Assembly: GCA_023248615.1 (NCBI GenBank)
Contig: JAHFEI010000074.1
Location: 1-8,245, forward strand
DNA: 8,245 nucleotides
Source: Nitrospinales bacterium
GTDB lineage: Bacteria; Nitrospinota_A; UBA7883; JACRGQ01
Reading direction: 5' to 3'
Below the pieces are notes generated by a model. It saw only the letters and a program-made list of their open reading frames with translations, did no database searches and was not told where the DNA came from. The position numbers were made by a program, and so were the translations under genes. Shown here piece by piece: positions 1-6,547 of the stretch. The stretch's first letter is position 1; each line of letters opens with the position of its first letter.

Positions 1-951
1 TCGCACATCGCCTTTGCGGTACTTCTCCGCTATTTCCGGCTGTATATCTTCCCTTCCATAAAGCCGCGCCAGCGTTTGCGCCACCGATTTTATGGTGAGC
101 GGTATCCCGTTGCCTATATTGAAGGCGCGATAATCCGCCGCCGGGTTTTCCAGCGCAATCATGTTAGCCGCCACCACATCGCGCACCGATATGAAATCTC
201 GGGTCTGCAAGCCGTCCTCGTACACCACCGGTCGGTTGCCGCATTTTATCCTGCTCATAAAAATCGCCGCCACGCCCGTGTAAGGGTTGGTAAGCGACTG
301 CCGCGTGCCGTATATGTTGAAATAGCGTAGCGCCACCGAGGGAATTTGGTACGTTGCGCCTATGTTCAGCGCCATCTGCTCCTGGTTCATTTTGGTGATG
401 GCGTAAATGGAGTTGGGGTTCTGCTTTGCTTCTTCCCTTGTCGGCACCGGCACCGCCACGCCGCCGCACAATGGGCAGTGGTTGTTCCAATCCCCTTTCG
501 CAGTATCGGCTTCGGGCCGCAGTAATGGGCGCACGATGCCGCATTTTTGGCACCGGAATTCGCCCTCGCCGTAACTGCTCATGCTGGCGGCAACAATTAT
601 CTTGCGCACCTTGTGCTTGCTGTTTACCAGGATATCCAGCAGGTTCGCCGTACCCATCACGTTTGTGCCAACGTAATAATCCACCTTGTACTGCGATTGC
701 CCCACGCCAACGGCCGCCGCCTTGTGGAACACCGCCTCGATTCCATCCATCGCTTTCTCCAGCGCATCGCGGTTGCGCACATCGCCGTGGATGAACTCCG
801 CCGATGCGCTTACATGCGCCGGTTTTTTGCTATCCGGATGCACCTGCGGGTCCAGGTTATCGAAAATCCTTACCTCGTGCCCCCTGTGGAGAAGCTCATC
901 TACAATATGCGAACCGAGGAAACCGGCGCCGCCGGTGACTAATATTTTCAC
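1..951 (-). CDS. NAD-dependent nucleotide-sugar epimerase/dehydratase, extended SDR family (C-terminus outside window)
   Basis: The 317 residues present form an extended short-chain dehydrogenase that should bind NAD(P) and act on a nucleotide-activated sugar in the cytoplasm. The N-terminal Rossmann motif GGAGFLG (residues 7-13) follows a beta strand, an acidic residue D31 ends strand 2, and the active site shows SMSSYG (123-128) and YAITK (Y183, K187). RYFNIYG (209-215) and RDFISVRDV (251-259) are typical of the family. Between YGEG and the catalytic Tyr sits an insertion with C134, C137, C159 and C162, a zinc-ribbon-like CxxC pair. As I recall, dTDP-L-rhamnose 4-epimerase-type enzymes carry a similar insert, so that activity is possible but unproven; UDP-glucose 4-epimerase-like activity is the alternative. 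The GTG start at 951 is preceded by GGAG (957-960) at a spacing of five. The gene runs off the left edge and is not visibly broken. Confidence 0.93.
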   Translation of the reverse strand, partial: MKILVTGGAGFLGSHIVDELLHRGHEVRIFDNLDPQVHPDSKKPAHVSASAEFIHGDVRNRDALEKAMDGIEAVFHKAAAVGVGQSQYKVDYYVGTNVMGTANLLDILVNSKHKVRKIIVAASMSSYGEGEFRCQKCGIVRPLLRPEADTAKGDWNNHCPLCGGVAVPVPTREEAKQNPNSIYAITKMNQEQMALNIGATYQIPSVALRYFNIYGTRQSLTNPYTGVAAIFMSRIKCGNRPVVYEDGLQTRDFISVRDVVAANMIALENPAADYRAFNIGNGIPLTIKSVAQTLARLYGREDIQPEIAEKYRKGDVR

Positions 952-963
952 GCCATCTCCATC

Positions 964-979
964 AAATGTTTCAACATTT
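964..979. repeat. 16-base palindrome over the -10/start region of the epimerase promoter
   Basis: The two 7-base arms AAATGTT (964-970) and AACATTT (973-979) are perfect inverted copies around a 2-base centre. The right arm overlaps the proposed -10 hexamer and the left arm covers the expected transcription start, which is typical operator geometry. In RNA it would be only a weak AT hairpin with no usable loop, so a protein-binding site is the likelier reading if it has any function. Confidence 0.4.
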
Positions 980-1004
980 AATCAGACGCTATGGCAAAAG
1001 TAAA
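976..1004 (-). promoter_or_regulatory. Candidate sigma70-type promoter of the epimerase gene
   Basis: On the minus strand TTTACT (1004-999) and TTAAAT (981-976) are separated by exactly 17 bases, and TG-A precedes the second hexamer as in an extended -10. Each hexamer matches the consensus at four of six positions. A start near position 969 would leave a leader of under 20 bases before the GTG, long enough to include the GGAG ribosome binding site. This is a by-eye match only. Confidence 0.4.
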
Positions 1005-1042
1005 CTTATGCTTTAGGGCAGAAACCGCAAGGGCGCATGGGA

Positions 1043-1067
1043 AGCGGCCTATCTAGTATTTGCCGCT
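1043..1067 (-). repeat. Short inverted repeat at the end of the outer-membrane barrel gene
   Basis: AGCGGC (1043-1048) and GCCGCT (1062-1067) form a 6-base-pair stem with a 13-base loop overlapping the stop codon of the barrel gene. On the minus strand the stem is followed by TTCCC and not by a T run, so it is at best a weak or factor-dependent terminator. The rest of the 114-base gap holds only the candidate epimerase promoter. Confidence 0.25.
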
Positions 1068-1926
1068 ACTTCTTGCTTCCTTCGCTTCCGCGGCCCCCCG
1101 CAAACGAATACCCGATGGTGAGGGTATAAATATCTTCCCTGCTATCCGGCTGGCGCACGGTGTATGGTACGCCATTGATGGTGATAGGCGCCCTAGGGGA
1201 TTGCGAAAAGCGGTAGCCATCGTAGCCTAGGGAAACGCTCCATGCCCCATCGAACCGGTAACCAAGAGATGCATAGTAGGTGATGTTTTTGCCGGGCTCC
1301 AACACCGGATCGCTGTCCGCCATCCCCTTTGCCTTCAAGTTGGCCTGTTCCCACGTTGAAACGGGATACTTTGCTCCGGCGCTCCCCTGAAAGCCGTATT
1401 TCACCGCCGAGAAATCCAGCCCCGCCCGGATGTAGCCTATAAGGTACTCCTCTACGTATCCCCCAGTACCCCTTAAATCCCTTGTCCAAAAATCCAGGCC
1501 GACTCCGCCAACGATGTCCCAATAATAATTGCTCTCCGGCTTGTTCTTCAGGCGGTAATGCAAGTTCGCCTCGTTCAACATTCCGGCGTAACGGGTTGTG
1601 GTAGTAAGCTGGGTTCCAGATTGCGTTTGTCCATCGTAATTAACGTCGCCGCCGTAAAGTTTGCCGTGATAGGCCAACAACGCGCCGTCCGCTCCATCTT
1701 GCAAGTAGTAAAATCCCATAAATGACCTGTAGCCGGATTCCGAAAGAAGCTTTGCTCCGGCGGATGAATACTCGCTCCAGCCAAACTGCTCGGTTCCAAA
1801 CTGGATTGTCATCTCAGCGGCGGCGGGGGCGGAGAACACGGGAGAAAGGTAAAGGGCAAACGCAACGGCAAGCGGCAAGCAACAACGCCGCACTGCACTA
1901 CAGACGGGGAAAAATTGGATTTTCAT
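1066..1926 (-). CDS. Outer-membrane beta-barrel protein of unknown function
   Basis: The 286-residue product starts with a signal peptide: a basic n-region (K2, R13, R14), a hydrophobic stretch about residues 17-31, and an A-P-A-A-A/E cleavage site after A37. The mature part is built of short alternating aromatic/small/polar strands with Gly-rich turns, for example NYYWDIVGGVGLDFW and TYYASLGYRF, and ends in a strand-like LTIGYSF followed by a polar 11-residue tail. This indicates a small barrel of roughly ten to twelve strands in the outer membrane. The segment around LYGGDVNYDGQTQSGT (90-105) resembles, from memory, a recurrent pattern in uncharacterised proteobacterial outer-membrane proteins; I cannot assign a named family or substrate. 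The ATG at 1926 has GAGGG (1937-1933) six bases upstream. The gene stands alone between 156- and 114-base gaps, so it is probably transcribed separately from PBP1A. Confidence 0.85.
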   Translation of the reverse strand: MKIQFFPVCSAVRRCCLPLAVAFALYLSPVFSAPAAAEMTIQFGTEQFGWSEYSSAGAKLLSESGYRSFMGFYYLQDGADGALLAYHGKLYGGDVNYDGQTQSGTQLTTTTRYAGMLNEANLHYRLKNKPESNYYWDIVGGVGLDFWTRDLRGTGGYVEEYLIGYIRAGLDFSAVKYGFQGSAGAKYPVSTWEQANLKAKGMADSDPVLEPGKNITYYASLGYRFDGAWSVSLGYDGYRFSQSPRAPITINGVPYTVRQPDSREDIYTLTIGYSFAGGRGSEGSKK

Positions 1927-2010
1927 TTCGCACCCTCATAGCCTACATGCCCGGTTGCGGCCAAAACCCGCGCTCTTGTCAACTTGCAAGCTAACTTACG
2001 CTACGTTCTC

Positions 2011-2040
2011 TCCGGGCTGTACGAATATCTCCCAGCCGGA
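2011..2040. repeat. GC-rich hairpin in the PBP1A / barrel intergenic gap
   Basis: TCCGGGCTG (2011-2019) pairs with CAGCCGGA (2033-2040) with one bulged G, giving eight base pairs around a 13-base loop. On the plus strand it is followed directly by TTTT (2041-2044); on the minus strand, the coding direction, it is followed by GAGAGAAC and lacks a T run. It therefore looks more like a terminator of antisense transcription than of PBP1A. The rest of the 156-base gap (1927-2082) has a TTGACA at 1982-1977 on the minus strand with no matching -10, and the 8-base palindrome CTTGCAAG at 1983-1990. Confidence 0.35.
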
Positions 2041-2082
2041 TTTTACTACAACAGGCCGAAAGGGGTGAGCGCAAACTGCGGG

Positions 2083-4503
2083 TTAGTGGGCCATCGGGTC
2101 GGATGGCGGAGCGGGAGCCTTGGGATGGGCCGATATCGTGGCATATTCTTTCGGCTCCGTGCCTTCCCTAAACGCCTCAAAAAAAGAATCGGGATCATCC
2201 GGCATAGTAAGCTCGCCGGAAATTTTGTTCACGCGGGTAAAAACGATATTTTTAGGCGGCACGAACGGGCGTATCTGCAGGTCTTTTATCACGCCTTTCA
2301 TATAATCCAGCCAAATCGGCGCGGCGGCGCGGCCACCGGTTTCGTTCCTGCCTATCGGCTGGTCTTGATCCCTGCCTATCCACACGCCGGTTACAACGCC
2401 GGAGGTGTAACCGATGAACCATGCGTCTATGTACTCGTTCGTGGTGCCGGTTTTCCCCGCCGTCGGCACCCCCAGCGCCCGCACCGCCGTGCCGGTACCT
2501 TCCTCTACAACTCCTTGCATGACGTTGTTCATAAGAAACGCAGTATCTTCCGGCATCACCACGGCGGATATCGGCTCCGTTTTTTCTATCACATGCCCCG
2601 CATGGTCTTCCACGCGCCGGATAAAATACGGCTCGTTGCGCACGCCGCCGTTGGCGAGGACGCTATACACGGAGGTCAGCTCCATCAACGTAACGCCGGA
2701 CGAGCCGAGCGCGATGGAAAGGTTGTTCTCCAGCTTCGAGCGGATGCCAAGGTTGCGCGCATATTCCATGGCGTAGCCAAGCCCTATTTTCTGCAAGACC
2801 TTAATGGTGACGATATTGCGCGATTCCGTAACCGCCGTGCGTATCGTGGTGGGGCCGTAGAATTCGTTTTTAAAGTTGCCGGGCTTCCAGTCCTTTTCCA
2901 TCCCCTCGAACATTACGGGCGAATCTATGACTATCGTTGCCGGGGTAAATCCCTTGTCCATGGCCGCAGAGTAAATAATCGGCTTGAAGGCGGAGCCGGG
3001 CTGGCGAAGCGACTGCACGGCGCGGTTGAACGAGCTTTTCTCGAAATCGTACCCGCCAACCATGGCGCGAATCTCGCCGGTGGTGTAGTCCAGGCTTACT
3101 ATCGCCCCTTGCAAGGTCGGCGTTTGGTCCAGCGCCAGCCGCACCGGGTCGCCGCCGAATTTTTCCAGCACTTTCACCTCGATGATGTTCCCCGGCTTTA
3201 CCAGCTTCGATGCGTCTTTCACCGGCTCAAAGCTCCTTCCGTCAACCTTCAGGTCGAACCTGTGGGCCCATGCAAAACCGGCCTTGGCGATTACGCCCCT
3301 GTGGTCGTTTACTTCCACATTGATAGCTTCCGGCGTAACGCTTTTCACCACCGCCTTCAGCCGCCTATCCACCGCGAAATATTCGGCGTCCGTCATTCCC
3401 TTTTTGGGCGGGTTAAGCTCCTCCCAGTCCGGCGCTGTTTTCTTCACATCTATCCAGCCCAACGCGCCGCGGTATCCTATGCGGCGGTCGTCATTTTCTA
3501 TACCAGCCATAATCGTCCGCTGTGCCTGCTTTTGCCACGAGGTATCCAGCGTTGTGTAAACCTTCAGCCCCTCGCGATAAAGCCTGCCGGAGCCATACTT
3601 GTTGTAGAGATACCGGCGGACATGCTCGGCAAAATATGGCACATCGTTCGGTGTTTTGCGCAAGGCGGTAAGCCGTAGTTGCTCGCCAAGCGCCCTTTCT
3701 GCCGTCTCGCGGGTTATGTAGCCGGAGCCAAGCATCCTGTTAATTACAAGGTTCCGGCGGTGGACTGCCGCCTTGGGATTGTTGAAAGGCGAGTACCCGT
3801 TGGGCGATTTTGGCAACCCCGCCAGCATGGCTAACTCTGCAACGCTCAATTTGTCCACGCCCTTATCGAAATAGAGGTGCGCCGCCGCCTCCACCCCGTA
3901 GCATCCGTGCCCGTAATAGATTTGGTTGAGGTATATTTCCAGTATCTCCTCTTTCTCGAAATTGCCTTCTATCTCAAGCGATAGCAAAAACTCTTTTATC
4001 TTCCGGGCAAAAGTCCTCTCCCGCGAGAGGAACATCACCTTGGCAACCTGCTGGGTTATGGTGCTTCCACCCTGCACCACGCCCCCCTCGCGCAGGTTTA
4101 CAAGCGCGGCCCGCAGGATGCCCATAAAGTCTATCCCGCCGTGGCTGAAAAACTTGTCGTCCTCTATGGCGATGGTTGCCTTCTTCATGAGTTCGGGGAT
4201 ATCCTCATACTTCTTCATCATCCGCTTTTCCACATAGAACTCCGCCGCGACCTTGTCGTGCCTGTAGTAGATGGTCGTCACCAACGACGGCTGGTAATTC
4301 TTCATGGTCATCACGTCCGGAAGGTCTTGCTCGTAAAACTTCACCACCAGGAATATAAGGGCCGCGGCAAACACGAAGAAGGCGGCAACGGCGGATAGCG
4401 TGATAAGCGCAAGTTGCATGGGAGTGCGGGTGGAAAGCCACCCGTACAGCTCCGCGCCGAGCCTGAATGCCGACTCAGCCAGGGAACTTATTCTTGCAAG
4501 CAT
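2083..4503 (-). CDS. mrcA: Class A penicillin-binding protein, PBP1A type (bifunctional glycosyltransferase/transpeptidase)
   Basis: This inner-membrane enzyme polymerises lipid II into glycan strands and cross-links the peptide stems in the periplasm. The 806-residue protein has a short cytoplasmic N-terminus, one membrane anchor (about 30-54), a GT51 domain with EDDKFFSHGG (catalytic E114), GGSTITQQ (145-152), RKIKE (167-171) and EEILEIYLNQIYYG (185-198), then an OB-like linker (about 330-460). The transpeptidase domain has SAFK (S504, K507), SRN (561-563) and KTGTT (684-688). All three penicillin-binding motifs and the glycosyltransferase glutamates are present, so both activities should be intact. 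The C-terminal tail is Pro-rich. Its ATG lies inside the uracil-DNA glycosylase gene (29-base overlap) without a clear Shine-Dalgarno sequence, suggesting translational coupling; an ATG at residue 29 (4419) is the alternative start but would put the membrane helix at the extreme N-terminus. It is the last gene of the apparent operon. Confidence 0.96.
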   Translation of the reverse strand: MLARISSLAESAFRLGAELYGWLSTRTPMQLALITLSAVAAFFVFAAALIFLVVKFYEQDLPDVMTMKNYQPSLVTTIYYRHDKVAAEFYVEKRMMKKYEDIPELMKKATIAIEDDKFFSHGGIDFMGILRAALVNLREGGVVQGGSTITQQVAKVMFLSRERTFARKIKEFLLSLEIEGNFEKEEILEIYLNQIYYGHGCYGVEAAAHLYFDKGVDKLSVAELAMLAGLPKSPNGYSPFNNPKAAVHRRNLVINRMLGSGYITRETAERALGEQLRLTALRKTPNDVPYFAEHVRRYLYNKYGSGRLYREGLKVYTTLDTSWQKQAQRTIMAGIENDDRRIGYRGALGWIDVKKTAPDWEELNPPKKGMTDAEYFAVDRRLKAVVKSVTPEAINVEVNDHRGVIAKAGFAWAHRFDLKVDGRSFEPVKDASKLVKPGNIIEVKVLEKFGGDPVRLALDQTPTLQGAIVSLDYTTGEIRAMVGGYDFEKSSFNRAVQSLRQPGSAFKPIIYSAAMDKGFTPATIVIDSPVMFEGMEKDWKPGNFKNEFYGPTTIRTAVTESRNIVTIKVLQKIGLGYAMEYARNLGIRSKLENNLSIALGSSGVTLMELTSVYSVLANGGVRNEPYFIRRVEDHAGHVIEKTEPISAVVMPEDTAFLMNNVMQGVVEEGTGTAVRALGVPTAGKTGTTNEYIDAWFIGYTSGVVTGVWIGRDQDQPIGRNETGGRAAAPIWLDYMKGVIKDLQIRPFVPPKNIVFTRVNKISGELTMPDDPDSFFEAFREGTEPKEYATISAHPKAPAPPSDPMAH
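4427..4444 (-). repeat. Strong hairpin inside the 5' coding region of the PBP1A gene
   Basis: CGGGTGG (4427-4433) and CCACCCG (4438-4444) are perfect inverted copies with a 4-base loop. The stem lies between the first ATG (4503) and the next in-frame ATG (4419) and just downstream of the stop codon of the preceding gene (4475). It could modulate initiation, but a GC-rich coding sequence can yield such a stem by chance. Confidence 0.35.
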
Positions 4504-5284
4504 CTTTAAGCGTCAGCAGGTCTTTCCACGCATCCTTCTTGAATTCCGGGCTACGGTTAAGGAACGACGGGTGGTATGTGGGCAGTAGCGGCACTCCTTC
4601 GTAATCGAAGAACCTGCCGCGAAGTTTGCCTATCGGCTCGTTTGTCTTTAGTAGCGTGTGCGTAGCATGCGTACCTAACGCGCAAATGAACGATGGCTGT
4701 ATCGTTGCTATTTGCGCTTTCAGGAAATGTTCGCAGTCCGCTATTTCGTCCGCTTTCGGCGGGCGGTTTCCCGGCGGGCGGCATTTCAGCACGTTGGCTA
4801 TGTACACCTCGCTACGCGGTACGCCCAAAGAAGTCGGCGCCTCTATCATGTTCGTCAAAGTCTTTCCGGCCCGCCCCACAAACGGCAAACCCTGCTCGTC
4901 CTCATCCGCTCCGGGAGCCTCGCCCACGAACATTATTTTCGCGTCCGGGCTACCACTGCCAAAAACGGTCTGGGTGCGGGTTTTGTGCAGTCCGCAGGCG
5001 GTGCAAGCCGCCACTGCGGAAGCAAGCGAGGCAAGGGCGGAGGGCTTGTCCACCGCAACGGCAGGGGTGGTTTTTGTTTCCCACTTTTTTGCGGGGGGCT
5101 GTTTCGCCACGGACGAACCCGCTTTTTCCGTAGCCTTGTTGGGGGCGTCCGCCGTCACGCCAACCTGCACGGCGGCGGGCGCGACATACGGAGACGGCTC
5201 CACATAGTCCACCCCTATGGTCTTCAGGTATTTAAAGTATATTTCGACTTCTTTCATCGGGATTCCGGCTTTGCCGACGGTCAT
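4475..5284 (-). CDS. Family 4 (iron-sulfur) uracil-DNA glycosylase
   Basis: The enzyme removes uracil from DNA, starting base-excision repair of deaminated cytosine. The catalytic domain (about 88-269) has motif 1 GEAPGADEDEQGLPFVGRAG (121-140) and motif 2 HPS (238-240). Four cysteines, C94, C97, C168 and C184, have the C-x2-C then about 70 then C-x15-C spacing expected for the 4Fe-4S cluster of family 4 enzymes. Residues 1-87 are an extension: a short helix-like segment ending GVDYV, then an Ala/Pro/Val/Lys-rich linker that looks disordered; such extensions are common in bacterial homologues and may hold partners. The start at 5284 is chosen because its ATG overlaps the coaBC stop codon (ATGA), implying coupled translation; an in-frame ATG at codon 10 is a fallback. 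Older annotations of such proteins read 'phage SPO1 DNA polymerase-related'. Confidence 0.93.
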   Translation of the reverse strand: MTVGKAGIPMKEVEIYFKYLKTIGVDYVEPSPYVAPAAVQVGVTADAPNKATEKAGSSVAKQPPAKKWETKTTPAVAVDKPSALASLASAVAACTACGLHKTRTQTVFGSGSPDAKIMFVGEAPGADEDEQGLPFVGRAGKTLTNMIEAPTSLGVPRSEVYIANVLKCRPPGNRPPKADEIADCEHFLKAQIATIQPSFICALGTHATHTLLKTNEPIGKLRGRFFDYEGVPLLPTYHPSFLNRSPEFKKDAWKDLLTLKDACKNKFPG

Positions 5285-6501
5285 CCCTGTCCGCTTGCGG
5301 CGGCCCTGGGGGAAGAAAGAAGCCTTGCCGCCTCATCCAGTATCCTGTCGGCGAGTTGCCGTTTTGGAAGGCGCGGGAGGGATAGCGGCTCGCGCGTCCT
5401 GGAAATAAGCGTTATTTCGTTGTAGTCGTTGTCGAAGCCTATATCGCCTCGCCCCACATCGTTGGCGCAAATGACATCCATATTTTTCCGTAGCAACTTT
5501 TCGCGCGCGTTTTGCAACAGGTTATCGGTTTCAGCCGCAAAACCGATTATCAGCCTGTTCTCCTTGTGCTTGCCCAGGCGCTCCAATATATCCGGGTTCT
5601 GCTCCAGCGATATGGACAGCCCGGCTTCATTCTTCTTCATCTTGGAATCGTAAACCACCGAAGGCCGGAAATCCGACACGGCGGCGGCCATGACCAGCAT
5701 GTCGCACCCGCCGAAACGCGCGGCAAGCTCGTCCATCATTTCCTGTGCGCGGCGCACCGAAATGTTGGTAATGTTTTCCGGCAACGGTATTGATAGCGGC
5801 CCGTGTATAAGCGTAACGTCGGCTCCGCGATCCCGTGCCGCTTCCGCTATCGCCACGCCCATCCTGCCCGACGAGCGGTTAGATATGAAGCGCACCGCGT
5901 CTATCGGCTCTTCCGTAGGCCCGGCGGTAACGATAATCCTTTTCCCCTTAAGGTCGGCGGTCGGCCCAACCGCTTCCTCTATAACGGTGGCAAGATGCCC
6001 TATGGAAGGGAGCCTCCCCGCACCGCTGTCGCCGCAAGCCATCTCCCCCTCATCGGGGCGGATGATATGCACCCCGCGCCCTTCCAGTATCCTTATGTTG
6101 TCCTGAACCGCCGGGTTGGCATACATCCTGGGGTTCATGGATGGAGCCACAAACAACGGACACTCCAGCGCCAGTACCGACGTGAGCAACAGGTCGTCCG
6201 CCACTCCGTGCGCCAGCTTGCCAAGAAAATTGGCGGTGGCAGGCGCGATGAGCGCCGCAGCAAGCCCGCGAGTCCTGTTCAGGTGGTCAAACGGGTCTTC
6301 CTGGTTGTTCCAGTCGGCGGTAAGCACCCTCTCGCCTGATACGGAGCGGAGAGTGACGGGGGTAACAAACTGCTCTGCCGTGCGGGTCATTACGACTTGC
6401 ACAGCTATCCCCTTTTTTACAAGAAGCCGTATAAGCTCCGGGGTCTTGTACGCCGCTATGCCGCCGGTTATTCCCAGCAGTATTTTTTGGGGGGTTGCCA
6501 T
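5281..6501 (-). CDS. coaBC: Bifunctional phosphopantothenoylcysteine decarboxylase / phosphopantothenate-cysteine ligase
   Basis: CoaBC joins 4'-phosphopantothenate to cysteine using CTP and then decarboxylates the product to 4'-phosphopantetheine, the second and third steps of coenzyme A synthesis from pantothenate. The 406-residue protein has an N-terminal flavin-dependent CoaC domain with GITGGIAAYK (10-19), catalytic H73 (FDHLNRTRG), PSMNPRMY (N123) and ACGDSGAGR with catalytic C156. The CoaB domain follows: AGPTEEPID (193-201), RFISNRSSGRMG (R204, N208), MAAAVSDFRP (271-280) and the Lys cluster KMKK (287-290). All residues expected for both half-reactions are present. In the flavin-domain PxMNxxMW motif the last residue is Tyr. 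The start is the ATG at 6501; a GTG two codons upstream (6507) is equally open, as neither has a strong ribosome binding site. It lies 46 bases after the GGDEF gene and overlaps the uracil-DNA glycosylase gene by four bases. Confidence 0.97.
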   Translation of the reverse strand: MATPQKILLGITGGIAAYKTPELIRLLVKKGIAVQVVMTRTAEQFVTPVTLRSVSGERVLTADWNNQEDPFDHLNRTRGLAAALIAPATANFLGKLAHGVADDLLLTSVLALECPLFVAPSMNPRMYANPAVQDNIRILEGRGVHIIRPDEGEMACGDSGAGRLPSIGHLATVIEEAVGPTADLKGKRIIVTAGPTEEPIDAVRFISNRSSGRMGVAIAEAARDRGADVTLIHGPLSIPLPENITNISVRRAQEMMDELAARFGGCDMLVMAAAVSDFRPSVVYDSKMKKNEAGLSISLEQNPDILERLGKHKENRLIIGFAAETDNLLQNAREKLLRKNMDVICANDVGRGDIGFDNDYNEITLISRTREPLSLPRLPKRQLADRILDEAARLLSSPRAAASGQG

Positions 6502-6547
6502 CGGCACATTCTACCGTACTTTCAAACCCCGCACCATCTATGCTGAG

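Noticed and set aside
948..977. A nine-codon minus-strand mini-ORF whose TGA overlaps the epimerase GTG, possible leader peptide
   Set aside because: It has no ribosome binding site of its own, its first ATG lies upstream of the predicted transcript start, and it overlaps the operator-like palindrome; chance is the simplest explanation.
1977..1982. Perfect TTGACA on the minus strand upstream of the barrel gene
   Set aside because: No acceptable -10 hexamer lies 16-18 bases downstream (the sequence there is GC-rich), so I did not call a promoter.
1984..3678. A 564-codon open frame on the plus strand, antisense to PBP1A
   Set aside because: PBP1A on the opposite strand carries every expected domain and motif. 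The antisense translation is rich in Arg, His and Gly, shows no recognisable motif, and is explained by codon bias of the GC-rich gene.
4712..5425. A 237-codon plus-strand frame across the uracil-DNA glycosylase and coaBC junction
   Set aside because: It is antisense to two clearly identified genes and has low-complexity Arg/Gly-rich composition.
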